From: Parachlamydiales bacterium
GTDB taxonomy: Bacteria > Chlamydiota > Chlamydiia > Chlamydiales > JAEYWL01
Direction of reading: 5' to 3'
Assembly: GCA_020054065.1 (NCBI GenBank)
Contig: JAGVLX010000027.1
Coordinates: 1 to 32,499 of the forward strand
Length of the DNA: 32,499 nucleotides
Positions 6,676 through 15,704 of this stretch are shown here, one piece after another. The translations under genes were made by a program, and so were the position numbers. Position 1 is the stretch's first letter; every line of letters begins with the position of its first letter. The notes under the pieces are model-generated. The model made no database searches, was not told the origin of the DNA, and saw only the letters and a list, made by a program, of their open reading frames with translations.

Positions 6676-9600
6676 ACTTTCTCTTTTCCAGATAATCTTG
6701 CAGGTTGTTATTCAATTCAGTCAGCAGCTTGCTGGCATATTCAGGATCGACTTCGTATAACTTAGAAAACGTTTCATTCTTTTGACGGGCAAGCTCGCGC
6801 ATATCGGTATTGGACACGTGCAAGGAGATATCGTACAACGTCCTGAGCAATAGAGACAGGATCTCCGCATTTTGCGGATCTTTGGCAGCGGCGCTTTCCA
6901 AGACAAGCTTCGCATTTTCAGGACTCTTCAGCTCTAAATAGATTTTAGCCAGCGACAAGTATCCGGTTAAATTGTCCGGTGCAAACTTCATCATCTGCTG
7001 ATAGGCATCAATCGCTAGATCATAATCTTGGGTCTTCGTGGCTAAACGAGCCATGTCTTCCCATGCATCGGCATCATAGGGGGCATAAATTAATGCCACC
7101 TTGAAACGATCGGTCGCGAGTTTTATTTCATCCAGCTGTTCGGCACTTAACCCATAGTAAATATTTGCTAGTGGATAAGAAGGATCTAGCTTGAGGGCTT
7201 TTTGATACCCATCCACAGCCTGTTTAAAGTTTTTAACTAGGTAGAACCCTTGTCCATTCAAGAAATCGATTTCTGGTATCCCTAAATTCAAGTTCGCCAG
7301 TCGATCGGCAATAAAGGCGGCATTCTGTCCTGCCACTGCATACCAGGGAATGTTGCGCTTCGGATCCAATTGGCGCAGCATTGCGATCCGTTCGACAAAC
7401 CGAACATAGTTCACACTGGCTGTAATATCGGTTGGATCCGCATCTACCTTCTTTTTAAACAGGTCGGACCACTGATGCAGCACATCTTGATTTGTCTCGT
7501 ATCGAGAGACAAATTCCAAAGCCTGATCGTCGTTCGGATCCACCTCCAACGCTTGGTTAGCTAAGTTCAGGGCTTTCTCTAAGCGGGAAAAACGGCGATT
7601 GAATTCTGCCAGCAAAATTAACCCCGATGGATCAGCTTGCAATTGATCTTGATAGGTTTTAACGAGCTCTTTCGCTTGTCCATACCCCCCGGCATCCAGC
7701 ATTAGGGCCAGCATCCCTTTAACCTCATTCAAGTCCTTAATGTCCGCGCGCTTCTCCCACATGGTTTCGACCGCCGGCAAAAAGAGATATTGCTGACCGG
7801 TAATGATCGAATTACGCGCCGCTTCGAGCTTGTCCACATTGGTCGCTTGAGGGTTGTTGTTGATTTTCTGCATCCAATCATTGGCATCATCGAAGCGGCC
7901 AAGGAATGTGAATGCGGTAGCCATCCGCACTTCGTCAGGGATCGTTAATGCTTGCTTCTGATTGATAAACTGATATTGCTCCAACGCCAAATCGTAACGC
8001 TGCATCTTCAATAAGACAAAGGCATACAAGCGGCGGAAGTCAATATTCTCAGGATTCAATTTGACCAATGCTTGATACCAAGGAAAGGCATCATAATAAC
8101 GCTGCGCATGCAGATATGTTTGGGCTAATAAAGGGATAGCCGCTTTTTTGATCTCAAGGTTTTGATTTTGCCGCGCTGCCTGCACTAAATCTTGCATTGC
8201 GTTGGTAAATAGGCCGCGCGCCAACTGGAGCCGTCCGCGCTGATAAAGCTCTTCCGGTGAAGGATGTTCGATCCGCGCAAAATATTCAGAAGCTTTGACC
8301 GGATTTTTCTCCACCTCTTCATAGAACATCCCCGCCACAAAATAACGGGAATGCGTACTCAGGACTTTTTCTCTAAACTGAATAAAACTCGGAGAAAACG
8401 CTTCATTCCCCGGTGGTTGCGGAGAAGCCAGCAATGATTCCAGATGCTGCTCAGCCTCATTCGTCCGATTCATTTTCATTAGCGCACGAATCGCTAAAGC
8501 CTGCACCCCGTCGATTTGAGCGTAAGACCCTTTGATTTTGTTGACCGTATTGACCACCTCTTGCCATTGCTGAGTCAAATAGTTGGCATAAGCCAGAGCC
8601 GTTAACACTTCTCCATCTTTATCCCCGATGCGGCTGAGCCAGCGTAAACTTTGTTCCGGATCATTCTGAAGCAGCGTTCCTAAAGACAGCCGCATATAGG
8701 CGTCGCGGCTGATGGGCCGATTTTTTTCTTGCTGGACGATCCAAGCTTCTCCGATTTGCGGATTGCCCGCCAGAATTTGAGAAACAGCCACAGCCTCTTG
8801 AATTTGGTGATCCTGGTCCGGCAGCTGGCTTAAAATCTTCAGCGCTTCCGGATAGTTCGCAAAATAATAGTTTGCCCAGCCTAAGAGTTTAAGAGCACGC
8901 TCATTTTTCGGCTGCACCAACAATACCCACTCCGCCCGCTTTTTAACATCGTCCCATTCGCTTTTGGAAGCATAGTAATCCGCTTCATTCAATATTTGCC
9001 CTAGCAATTTGGCGTCCGTGGGATTTTTCAAGGAGATCTTTAAGTTCCCAGCGGTATTGGCAATGGCTGGCAACTTATCAATCTTTCCTTGCTGCACGGC
9101 ATTGACAAACGCCTGTTCTAAAATGGAGGTAATCCTCTGCGCTAAAGCCGAACGCGCATCTGCACGCGACAGGTTTAACGCGATGTTCATTAACATGGCC
9201 GCTTTCTCAGATTGGCCATCTTGAGCCCATGCGGCTTCCGATTGCTTTAACAACTCCTGCGCAAATGTTTCGCGTGCCACAGGATCTTGCTCAATCATAA
9301 ACCAAAATCCCAAATAGGGACGTGTTTTGGAGAACTGCGCGTTATCTGAAGGCAGCAGCCGCTGAATCTCTTGAGCCGAAGAAGCTCTGTATTTTGCCAA
9401 TAACGCCTTCTGGTCCGGCGTTAAAGCCTGCAGAGCAGCCCAGTACTCCTGCACTCCCTCTGATTGCGCATTTTGGAGCTGCTGGTTCATTGCGCTTTCA
9501 ATCTGTTGCGCCAAGGCCTGTTTTTCTTGGGGGTCAGCGACTAAGCCAATCGCTTTAGAGATCGATTCGACTGCTGCATAATTTTTCTTCTGCAGCGCCT

Positions 9601-10549
9601 GAGTGATCTCAGTCAGAAGCTGCTGCTTCAACGCTGCCAACGCCTGGGGCGCCGGAATTGTCTGAAGGTATTCAATCAACGGTGTCACATCTTCTGGAGA
9701 ATGATTGGAAATCAGTTCATGGACAGTCGTCTGCAATTCATTCAATAACGCTTGCCGTTCTGCATCAAACCGCTTATCGTTCAAAGGCACCTGTTTTAAA
9801 TAGGGCAATGCCAGCTTTAAATAGGGCAGCGAACCTTCTGGATTGACGCCAAACCCTTCCTTCGCATACGAATATCCGATCAAAAAGTTAACCTGCTCTA
9901 ACATCTTGCCGGAGACTTTTGTACTCTCGTCCAGCAAAATCCGGCGACCATCCACAATCCGTCCGGATTCAATAGATGCTTTTGCCGTTTGGATGCGCAT
10001 CCATTGCGGGGTAAACACTTCATCGAACGATTTTTTCATCCATAGCGACATGGGAGTGCGGTCGTGAATCTGCTGCCATGAGGCTAACGCTTGTTCGTAT
10101 TTCCCTTCCTGAAACTCATTCAATCCCCTAAAAAATACCACCCATGGATTGAAAGGTTCTAAAGCATTGGCTGTTTGCAGCGCCTCTTTAAACTGCTCTC
10201 GGTTGCCCTCTAAATACGCATTCAACATCAAGTTTAAAGCGATTTCCAATTGCAAAGCGGGCTGCTGGCGCAGCTTAATCTCATCCTCGGCTTTCTTAAG
10301 ATTGGCGGTCGACTCTTTCAATTTATCGTCTGCACGGTCCAGGTACGCTTGATAAAGATGATATTTGTAAGGCGCAATCTCTTTCGATGCCGAATCCAAT
10401 TCTGACTGGGCCGTCGAATAATCGCCTTGCACGAAAGCTTGCTGTGCATTATTCAACTCATAATCCGGAGTCGACGTCAGCACCCGAACAGCAATATAAA
10501 GTCCAATGATGATCAAGCCAACAGTCGTGATCGGTTTGATGTATTGCAT
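6674..10549 (-). CDS. Large membrane-anchored TPR repeat protein
   Basis: The 1291-residue protein has an N-terminal membrane anchor at about residues 7-25 (PITTVGLIIIGLYIAVRVL) followed almost entirely by helical repeats. Many are recognisable tetratricopeptide units, for example near the C-terminus YQKALKLDPSYPLANIYYGL, FKVALIYAPYDADAWEDMA and YQQMMKFAPDNLTGYLSLA. It would expose a protein-binding scaffold in the periplasm. Very large TPR proteins accompany exosortase/exopolysaccharide loci (PrsT-type), and a second TPR protein lies within the exosortase operon at 13463-15499, so a shared role is reasonable. It is transcribed divergently from the orphan response regulator at 10800. A GAGG motif lies about 11 bases before the start. 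Confidence 0.88.
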   Translation of the reverse strand: MQYIKPITTVGLIIIGLYIAVRVLTSTPDYELNNAQQAFVQGDYSTAQSELDSASKEIAPYKYHLYQAYLDRADDKLKESTANLKKAEDEIKLRQQPALQLEIALNLMLNAYLEGNREQFKEALQTANALEPFNPWVVFFRGLNEFQEGKYEQALASWQQIHDRTPMSLWMKKSFDEVFTPQWMRIQTAKASIESGRIVDGRRILLDESTKVSGKMLEQVNFLIGYSYAKEGFGVNPEGSLPYLKLALPYLKQVPLNDKRFDAERQALLNELQTTVHELISNHSPEDVTPLIEYLQTIPAPQALAALKQQLLTEITQALQKKNYAAVESISKAIGLVADPQEKQALAQQIESAMNQQLQNAQSEGVQEYWAALQALTPDQKALLAKYRASSAQEIQRLLPSDNAQFSKTRPYLGFWFMIEQDPVARETFAQELLKQSEAAWAQDGQSEKAAMLMNIALNLSRADARSALAQRITSILEQAFVNAVQQGKIDKLPAIANTAGNLKISLKNPTDAKLLGQILNEADYYASKSEWDDVKKRAEWVLLVQPKNERALKLLGWANYYFANYPEALKILSQLPDQDHQIQEAVAVSQILAGNPQIGEAWIVQQEKNRPISRDAYMRLSLGTLLQNDPEQSLRWLSRIGDKDGEVLTALAYANYLTQQWQEVVNTVNKIKGSYAQIDGVQALAIRALMKMNRTNEAEQHLESLLASPQPPGNEAFSPSFIQFREKVLSTHSRYFVAGMFYEEVEKNPVKASEYFARIEHPSPEELYQRGRLQLARGLFTNAMQDLVQAARQNQNLEIKKAAIPLLAQTYLHAQRYYDAFPWYQALVKLNPENIDFRRLYAFVLLKMQRYDLALEQYQFINQKQALTIPDEVRMATAFTFLGRFDDANDWMQKINNNPQATNVDKLEAARNSIITGQQYLFLPAVETMWEKRADIKDLNEVKGMLALMLDAGGYGQAKELVKTYQDQLQADPSGLILLAEFNRRFSRLEKALNLANQALEVDPNDDQALEFVSRYETNQDVLHQWSDLFKKKVDADPTDITASVNYVRFVERIAMLRQLDPKRNIPWYAVAGQNAAFIADRLANLNLGIPEIDFLNGQGFYLVKNFKQAVDGYQKALKLDPSYPLANIYYGLSAEQLDEIKLATDRFKVALIYAPYDADAWEDMARLATKTQDYDLAIDAYQQMMKFAPDNLTGYLSLAKIYLELKSPENAKLVLESAAAKDPQNAEILSLLLRTLYDISLHVSNTDMRELARQKNETFSKLYEVDPEYASKLLTELNNNLQDYLEKRK

Positions 10550-10732
10550 ATCTTAAATAGCCTCTTTGTGGATGAATGATTCTTTCATACAAACTTTAAT
10601 ATTTATTTTACATATTTTTGTTTCATCTTAAGAAAATTTTTACAAAAAATTTATTAATTATTTAAATTTTGTAACTAAAATATTTAATATATTTTGAAAG
10701 GAACAAATCAAAACGAAAGATACGCCCATTTT

Positions 10733-10742
10733 TTGATATCAA
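10733..10742. promoter_or_regulatory. Perfect palindrome upstream of the response regulator
   Basis: TTGATATCAA is a perfect 10-base palindrome just upstream of a candidate promoter in the divergent gap between the large TPR gene and the response regulator gene. It could be an operator, perhaps autoregulatory. It is short and in AT-rich DNA, so this is tentative. Confidence 0.25.
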
Positions 10743-10748
10743 TTTTTA

Positions 10749-10777
10749 TTGCAATGCTTTAAATATTGATTTAATAG
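10749..10777 (+). promoter_or_regulatory. Candidate housekeeping promoter for the response regulator
   Basis: TTGCAA (10749-10754) and TAATAG (10772-10777) are separated by exactly 17 bases. That places a start of transcription near 10784, just before the AAGGAG ribosome site of the response regulator gene. The wider 250-base divergent gap (10550-10799) is strongly AT-rich and must also contain the promoter of the large TPR gene on the other strand, which I could not place. Confidence 0.35.
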
Positions 10778-10799
10778 TGGAGATAAGGAGAACACGGAC

Positions 10800-11489
10800 A
10801 TGCAAAAGCCGAAAATCGTCTTAATTGAAGATGAAGAAGATATCGCTTCCCTAATCAAGCTTCAAGCCGAGCTTGATGGGTATAAGATTCACGTTGAAGG
10901 AGATGGGCTCAATGGTTTCTTGGCCGTGCAGCGGGAGAAACCGGACTTGATCATCCTAGATATCATGCTGCCAGGACTCAACGGATTAGACGTTTGCCGC
11001 AAAATCAAAAGCAGTGCCGAACTGAAAGATATTCCGGTCATCATTATTTCAGCCAAAAGTGAAGAGTTAGATGTAGTGCTAGGGTTGGAATTGGGCGCTG
11101 ACGATTATGTCGCCAAGCCGTTCTCCCCTAAAGTGCTTTTTTCCCGAGTAAAAGCGGTCTTAAGACGCGGTAAAGAACCGGAAAAAGCGCCTAAAATCAT
11201 TACGTTCGGTCCCTTTACATTGGATGTTGAAAGCTATTTGCTCCGCAAAAAAGATAAAACGATCCCGCTTACCCTGTCAGAGTTCGGCATCTTGCGCCGC
11301 CTATTGCTCAATCGCGGCAAGGTTTTGACCCGTAATCAGTTGTTAGATGATCTTCAAAATGACGATGCGTTCATTGTTGACCGCAACATCGACGTCCATA
11401 TCGCTTCTTTGAGAAAGAAATTAGGCCCCAACTTCAACTGGATCGAAACGGTCCGCGGCGTGGGCTACCGCTTCAAAGACGAAGATTAA
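10800..11489 (+). CDS. OmpR/PhoB-type response regulator (orphan)
   Basis: The 229-residue two-domain transcription factor has an N-terminal receiver with the acidic pair (E10, D11), phospho-acceptor D54 in IILDIMLPG, a Ser switch residue at 84 and Lys106 in YVAKPF. The C-terminal half is a winged helix ending in the family-typical RNIDVHIASLRKKLG and VRGVGYRFK. AAGGAG lies about nine bases before the start. No histidine kinase gene is adjacent, so the partner must be elsewhere or signalling is non-canonical. Position between the large TPR gene and the exosortase operon suggests it may control envelope genes. Confidence 0.93.
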   Translation: MQKPKIVLIEDEEDIASLIKLQAELDGYKIHVEGDGLNGFLAVQREKPDLIILDIMLPGLNGLDVCRKIKSSAELKDIPVIIISAKSEELDVVLGLELGADDYVAKPFSPKVLFSRVKAVLRRGKEPEKAPKIITFGPFTLDVESYLLRKKDKTIPLTLSEFGILRRLLLNRGKVLTRNQLLDDLQNDDAFIVDRNIDVHIASLRKKLGPNFNWIETVRGVGYRFKDED

Positions 11490-11494
11490 TTTAC

Positions 11495-11577
11495 AGGACA
11501 AACAAGACATTCAGGACACACAGGACAATTTTTTTGTCGTGTATGTCTGAAAGTCTTGTATGTCCTGTTTGTCCTGA
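11495..11577. repeat. Gene-less 9-bp-periodic long palindrome
   Basis: The left arm carries 9-bp units (CAGGACAAA, CAAGACATT, CAGGACACA, CAGGACAAT). The right arm, read inversely, gives CAGGACAAA, CAGGACATA, CAAGACTTT and CAGACATA. A run of seven T lies at the apex. It fills the 93-base gap between the response regulator and the convergent EpsI-like gene and should act as a bidirectional terminator. The unit (CAGGACAnn) is a variant of the one at 6572 and 19921. Confidence 0.78.
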
Positions 11578-11582
11578 TCTTG

Positions 11583-12173
11583 TTATATCTTACTTAACTC
11601 AGGGAATTGCTGCAGTAGCTTATTCCAATTTGTGTCTTCGGTTGCTTTCAAGGGCTGGATCACAATCAGAACCGGTTCGGGACCGGAACGTCCTAAGGTC
11701 AAGCGCCGCAACGTTGTCTTCCACCAATATTCAAAGGGCGAAGCGAATCGTTCCTTCCCATCAGAAAACCATAGCAACGCATCTTTCCGTTCTTTCCCTT
11801 TTACCAGTTGGTACAACGCTCCCATCCCCCCTTCAACCGGGAATGGCTTTTGGCTCACCACTTCCCAGCCGCTGCCTCTGAAGCAATAGGTCGGATCATG
11901 CACCGCATGGCGGTTATGAGTCCCATCCAGCACATAAATAAAGTACCGTTGGTCGCCTACTTGATACACCCGCTTCACCATATTGACGTTGGCGAAAAAT
12001 TTCAGTTCATCTTCACTCAACGGCAAATCATAGCCCGTGAACCCTACCCCTTGCATGGGCAGTTGATGGATCCGTAAATCGGCGTCCGGCAGTTTGACAA
12101 ATTGCCACAATAGTCCCAGCACGACTGCCAATCCGAGAACGATCCACAAAGCTGCTGCACGTTTATCTCTCAT
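11583..12173 (-). CDS. EpsI-like exosortase-associated protein
   Basis: The 196-residue protein has one N-terminal membrane segment (about residues 6-27) and an extracytoplasmic domain. The stretch HDPTYCFRGSGWEVV (Cys97) resembles the conserved Cys-containing motif of EpsI/DUF3485 proteins that accompany exosortases. It is the last gene of the exosortase operon and overlaps the membrane protein before it by 11 bases. I chose ATG at 12173, which has GAGG nine bases upstream, over a TTG at 12188. In XrtA-type systems EpsI is needed for exopolysaccharide production but its biochemical role is unknown. Assignment rests on motif and neighbourhood. Confidence 0.7.
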   Translation of the reverse strand: MRDKRAAALWIVLGLAVVLGLLWQFVKLPDADLRIHQLPMQGVGFTGYDLPLSEDELKFFANVNMVKRVYQVGDQRYFIYVLDGTHNRHAVHDPTYCFRGSGWEVVSQKPFPVEGGMGALYQLVKGKERKDALLWFSDGKERFASPFEYWWKTTLRRLTLGRSGPEPVLIVIQPLKATEDTNWNKLLQQFPELSKI

Positions 12174-12654
12174 CGTTACGATCCTCAAGAAAATATAAAT
12201 ACACCACGCCCCAAACAGCTCCGGCCACTGCTAAAATCACCCGGCCGGCGATCACATGGTTGAGTTGAAACCCTTTTAAAAAATAGGCAGCCGCCGGCAT
12301 CCAAGCCAGGCACGTCACCAGCCAAGGCACCGTGCCCCAATGGATCGGGGTGAGGCTCCACACCGCTAAGGCTAGCGCAACATGCTTGACGACGTTAACC
12401 GATCCGATCATGCCTATCACCGAAATGACGACTGCCGCACACATGAGTTCAAACGACCAGGGGCGCACATCATCTTTCTGATGACGCGGCATCATCCAGT
12501 ACGTGGCAGCGGGAATGATCCAGATCACAAAGGTAAGCAATCCGCCGCGTAAAAATGGGGTATCGCTCCACGAATAGTAAATGTCTTTCGCTTGCCACGC
12601 ACAAAACAGCAAGGCTAAGAGCTGCACAATCGAATAGGGTTTTTTGCTGATCAT
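12163..12654 (-). CDS. Unknown multi-pass membrane protein in exosortase operon
   Basis: The 163-residue protein has about five hydrophobic segments and starts MISKKPYSIVQLL. Its ATG overlaps the exosortase stop as ATGA (12651-12654) and its end overlaps the EpsI-like gene, so it is translationally coupled on both sides. I recognise no family. The strict coupling indicates it works with the exosortase, perhaps as a membrane subunit. Trp-rich membrane-interface segments (IYYSWSDTPF, LAVWSLTPIHWGTVPWLV) are conspicuous. Confidence 0.72.
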   Translation of the reverse strand: MISKKPYSIVQLLALLFCAWQAKDIYYSWSDTPFLRGGLLTFVIWIIPAATYWMMPRHQKDDVRPWSFELMCAAVVISVIGMIGSVNVVKHVALALAVWSLTPIHWGTVPWLVTCLAWMPAAAYFLKGFQLNHVIAGRVILAVAGAVWGVVYLYFLEDRNDER

Positions 12655-13460
12655 ACGGGCTTACTTTCACTAGGTTCGGGTTCTTGGACAGAAAAAATCA
12701 GCCAGCAGCAAACAAACATCACCATCAAGACCAGCCATCCGCCCCAGGTATGGAATGCTCCTAAGGCAAACTCCGGGCTGACGATCAGCGCTGCCGCCAC
12801 AAGCACAAGAATTCGCAGCGTATTAGCCACCCAAGCCATCACGACTAGCAACGGCAAATTCCACCAGTACCGGTTGCTGTTGCCCAAAAAAATAAACGCC
12901 ACCACCGAACCGGCAATTAACATGGATTGCAGCGTGTTCAAACCCGCGCAAGCCGCTTCCACCGAAACCGGAAGCGAATTGATTAAGATATGTGTCCCTT
13001 CTTGAATGACATTAAAGCCTAAAAGCGAATACAAAGCCGCCGTTACGTGCGCACCGGAAAGCCTAAACCACCATCCTAATGGCCCTGCGTCAAGGGTGAC
13101 CCATGGAAAAGCCATGAAGGGCAAGATCAGCAACTTCTTAATTTTTGAATGATCAGCCGGATCGGTCCGGGCGGCGAGCCACGTCCACAATAACAGGGTC
13201 CATCCGATCGCCAACAAGATCGTCAAGTTGCCCCCTATTCCCAACACAAAGAGGATTGCTGCGATGGCAATCGGCAGCTTAGGAATCGGTCCGCTGTGTT
13301 CTAAGAAACGCCACGGCCATCCTAGCCAAACAAAAATTGGCAAGGCAACCAAGATGGGCAGCGTATCGTCGGATGAGGACATCCAGGTGGTATCCCGGAG
13401 CCAGACAAACGCTGCCAACAAGGCTAAGACAAAAATGATCACCACATCGGACAACTTCAT
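12651..13460 (-). CDS. Exosortase/archaeosortase family protein
   Basis: Integral-membrane cysteine transpeptidase-like enzyme that processes proteins carrying a C-terminal sorting signal. The 269-residue protein has about eight hydrophobic segments and the full catalytic triad in order: Cys171 in EAACAGLNTLQSM, Arg216 in VANTLRI, and His237 in GAFHTWGGW. Length and spacing fit the family. It starts two bases after the TPR gene stop, with no clear Shine-Dalgarno, so it probably relies on coupling. No substrate with a Pro-Glu-Pro or similar motif plus C-terminal helix and basic tail is visible in the window. The class of exosortase cannot be named from sequence alone. Confidence 0.93.
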   Translation of the reverse strand: MKLSDVVIIFVLALLAAFVWLRDTTWMSSSDDTLPILVALPIFVWLGWPWRFLEHSGPIPKLPIAIAAILFVLGIGGNLTILLAIGWTLLLWTWLAARTDPADHSKIKKLLILPFMAFPWVTLDAGPLGWWFRLSGAHVTAALYSLLGFNVIQEGTHILINSLPVSVEAACAGLNTLQSMLIAGSVVAFIFLGNSNRYWWNLPLLVVMAWVANTLRILVLVAAALIVSPEFALGAFHTWGGWLVLMVMFVCCWLIFSVQEPEPSESKPV

Positions 13461-13462
13461 GC

Positions 13463-15499
13463 TTATGGCTGGGTCGGCTGGGTCATTTCCTGACCGCTGG
13501 ATTTCTCCTGATCAATGATTTTTTGTAAGTTGTCACGAATATAGATGTTGTTAGGATACTCTACTAACAACGCTTCCGTTAATTCGCGCGCACGCTTCCA
13601 GTTTTTCTGGGTAAACGCTTGACGAGCCAAAAACGATTTCGCTTCAGCCGATTGTTGCTCAATCGCCGCATAAATGCTCTCAGCTACCGCCTCATTGCCT
13701 TCCAACAGAGCCAGGCGCGCCAGCAGCTCTTTGCCGCTCACATCATTGGCCAGCAAGGGTTGGGAATTGATCATTTCGCGTGCTTTGGCAATCTCTTTCT
13801 TCTCGATCGCGACGACCGCTATCAACCAGGCTGCCCGCTTGCCGAGCTCATCATTCTGCTTGGCTAACGGCTCCAGCTTCTGCAACCCTGCTTCCACATT
13901 GCCGCTAGAGATCAAGAGCTCCCCTAACAGCAGCGTCAGCTTGGGCGTCTGCTTTTGCTTCGTGGCGAAATCGAGCGCTGCCTGGTAGCCGCGGTTGAAA
14001 CGTAGCGCTTCAGTCAGTTTTAAAGAAATCCATTCCGGATAATTCTCTGGAATGACTGTGAGCTTATTCAGCTGCAAAGCCGCTTCCATCCAGCCAGCCG
14101 CTAAGAATAAAGCGGAAAACGCCTCTGGGCCATTGAATAGCGCTTGCAAGTTTTCTGGCAGCACATTTTTGCTCGATTCTCGGTCGCTTTTCTTAGCAAA
14201 GTTGTCGATGAGCTTGAAAAATTGATTTGAATCTTGCTCCGATACTGCATTTCCATCGCTTTCGTTGAACGCTTGGATGGCATCATCAAGGACTAAGCTG
14301 CCGGTTTGGCGGTAATGAATCACTTGCTGCAAGGAACGGGCCAAAGCTGCATTCCAAAGAGTATTTTTAAAGGGAGTAAACTTCAGCAGTTCAGCCGCCT
14401 CTTTTTCATTCCCTTGCTTCAAAGCTTCCAATACACGCAGCCATAAGGTCGTTTGATCCACACTCAGAATCGTTTTGCCGTTCTGCAGCTTCTCAAACGC
14501 ACTCGCATTCCAAAACTGCCCTTCCGGAAGGCTGATCAAATATTTGACATACTCTTTCTCGAATCCCTCTGGGACTTTGCTTGCGTTCCATTCAATTTTT
14601 GACGGCGTATAGATATGGCTCCAAAACCAGGCTTTGACCCAGATCGCATCTTTGCTTGGGTCGTTCATGCTCTGCTTCCACACTTCCAATGCGTCGGCAT
14701 ACTGCCCATGGCGGCGAAGGAATTCCGCCATCTGATCACGGTAGTTCAAATTGGTGGGGTCAATCTCAATCGCCGATAAGTACTCCGAAAGAGCTAACGC
14801 ATTTTTACCAATCCCTTCCAACATCCGCGAGCGATATAAGCGCAGTGTGCCGTTGGTTGGGTCTTTGTTGACCGCTTCTGTAAAATATTCCCATGCTCCG
14901 CGTGGATCTTCATTGACAGTCAGCAAAGCTAGGCGCGTCAACCGGTTCGTATCAGCTGGACCTTCATACGATTGAGATTTCAGCAACGCAACCGCTTCTG
15001 GACGTTTTCCATCCATGATCAACTTATCTGCATCTAAGACGAGCCATACTTCTTTCTTGGTTTCCCGCCCTTTCCATTTATCGCGCAACTCCTCGAACTC
15101 TTTGCTGCGGCCTTGTGTCACTAACCCATTTAAAATCAACTGAGAGGCGTATTCATTATTGTCAAATACCGAAGGGAAGTACTCATACAACGTGACGAGC
15201 TGGGGAATATTCGCCGATTGGGTCGACGCTTGAATCAGCAGGTCCAGCCATTGTTTGCCGGTTTCGTTCTGAATGGTGATAAACCCTTCATATTTTTTGA
15301 TGATCCCCATCGCTTCCTGCGGCTTCGAAGCGGATAGAAGCTCTTTCACCTTTTTCGCATCCTCTTGCTGCTCCTCAGCACTGGGCAATACGGGATTCTT
15401 TTCTTGGATGGTCCGTTGAATTTTAGGACCATAAATGTAGCCTAATACTGCTGCGACAATACATAGGGCAATAAACAAAACCGCTAAAAGCTTGCGCAT
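13463..15499 (-). CDS. TPR repeat protein of the exosortase operon
   Basis: The 678-residue protein has an N-terminal membrane anchor (about residues 4-24, LLAVLFIALCIVAAVLGYIYG) and helical repeats. One clear TPR pair lies near residues 205-265 (WEYFTEAVNKDPTNGTLRLY, LSEYLSAIEIDPTNLNYRDQ). AAGGTG lies five bases before the ATG. It begins 12 bases after the small secreted gene at 15512 and ends two bases before the exosortase start. Together with the 1291-residue protein at 6674 it gives the locus two periplasmic TPR scaffolds, as in PrsT-type exosortase loci. Only part of the length has recognisable TPR consensus. Confidence 0.85.
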   Translation of the reverse strand: MRKLLAVLFIALCIVAAVLGYIYGPKIQRTIQEKNPVLPSAEEQQEDAKKVKELLSASKPQEAMGIIKKYEGFITIQNETGKQWLDLLIQASTQSANIPQLVTLYEYFPSVFDNNEYASQLILNGLVTQGRSKEFEELRDKWKGRETKKEVWLVLDADKLIMDGKRPEAVALLKSQSYEGPADTNRLTRLALLTVNEDPRGAWEYFTEAVNKDPTNGTLRLYRSRMLEGIGKNALALSEYLSAIEIDPTNLNYRDQMAEFLRRHGQYADALEVWKQSMNDPSKDAIWVKAWFWSHIYTPSKIEWNASKVPEGFEKEYVKYLISLPEGQFWNASAFEKLQNGKTILSVDQTTLWLRVLEALKQGNEKEAAELLKFTPFKNTLWNAALARSLQQVIHYRQTGSLVLDDAIQAFNESDGNAVSEQDSNQFFKLIDNFAKKSDRESSKNVLPENLQALFNGPEAFSALFLAAGWMEAALQLNKLTVIPENYPEWISLKLTEALRFNRGYQAALDFATKQKQTPKLTLLLGELLISSGNVEAGLQKLEPLAKQNDELGKRAAWLIAVVAIEKKEIAKAREMINSQPLLANDVSGKELLARLALLEGNEAVAESIYAAIEQQSAEAKSFLARQAFTQKNWKRARELTEALLVEYPNNIYIRDNLQKIIDQEKSSGQEMTQPTQP

Positions 15500-15511
15500 G
15501 GAATCACCTTT

Positions 15512-15682
15512 TTACAATTGATCAGGGTATACGTAAAACCGGCTGTTTGTGTTATCCGGCTCATAATCTTCCGGATAGTCATACGGGTTAAAATCGGATT
15601 GGCTTTGATCTCGATCATATAAATCTTCGTGGGCGATGCCCCACACTGGCACGAGAAGAAAAATGAAGAAAAATCGGCTCAT
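15512..15682 (-). CDS. Small secreted acidic protein, 56 aa (paralog of next)
   Basis: A short gene beginning MSRFFFIFLLVPVWGIAHED, a signal peptide followed by a mature part of about 38 residues. The mature part contains LYDRDQSQSDFNPYDYPED and YVYPD. It aligns with the middle of the 100-residue protein encoded just upstream (LFDRNRDQADFGPYNFPDD, YYPYPD), so the two are tandem paralogs. It lies 22 bases after that gene and 12 bases before the TPR gene, inside the exosortase operon. The Shine-Dalgarno is weak (AGAGAG). There is no C-terminal membrane helix, so it is not itself an exosortase substrate. Function unknown. Confidence 0.75.
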   Translation of the reverse strand: MSRFFFIFLLVPVWGIAHEDLYDRDQSQSDFNPYDYPEDYEPDNTNSRFYVYPDQL

Positions 15683-15704
15683 GGGTCACTCTCTTAAGTG
15701 GTTT

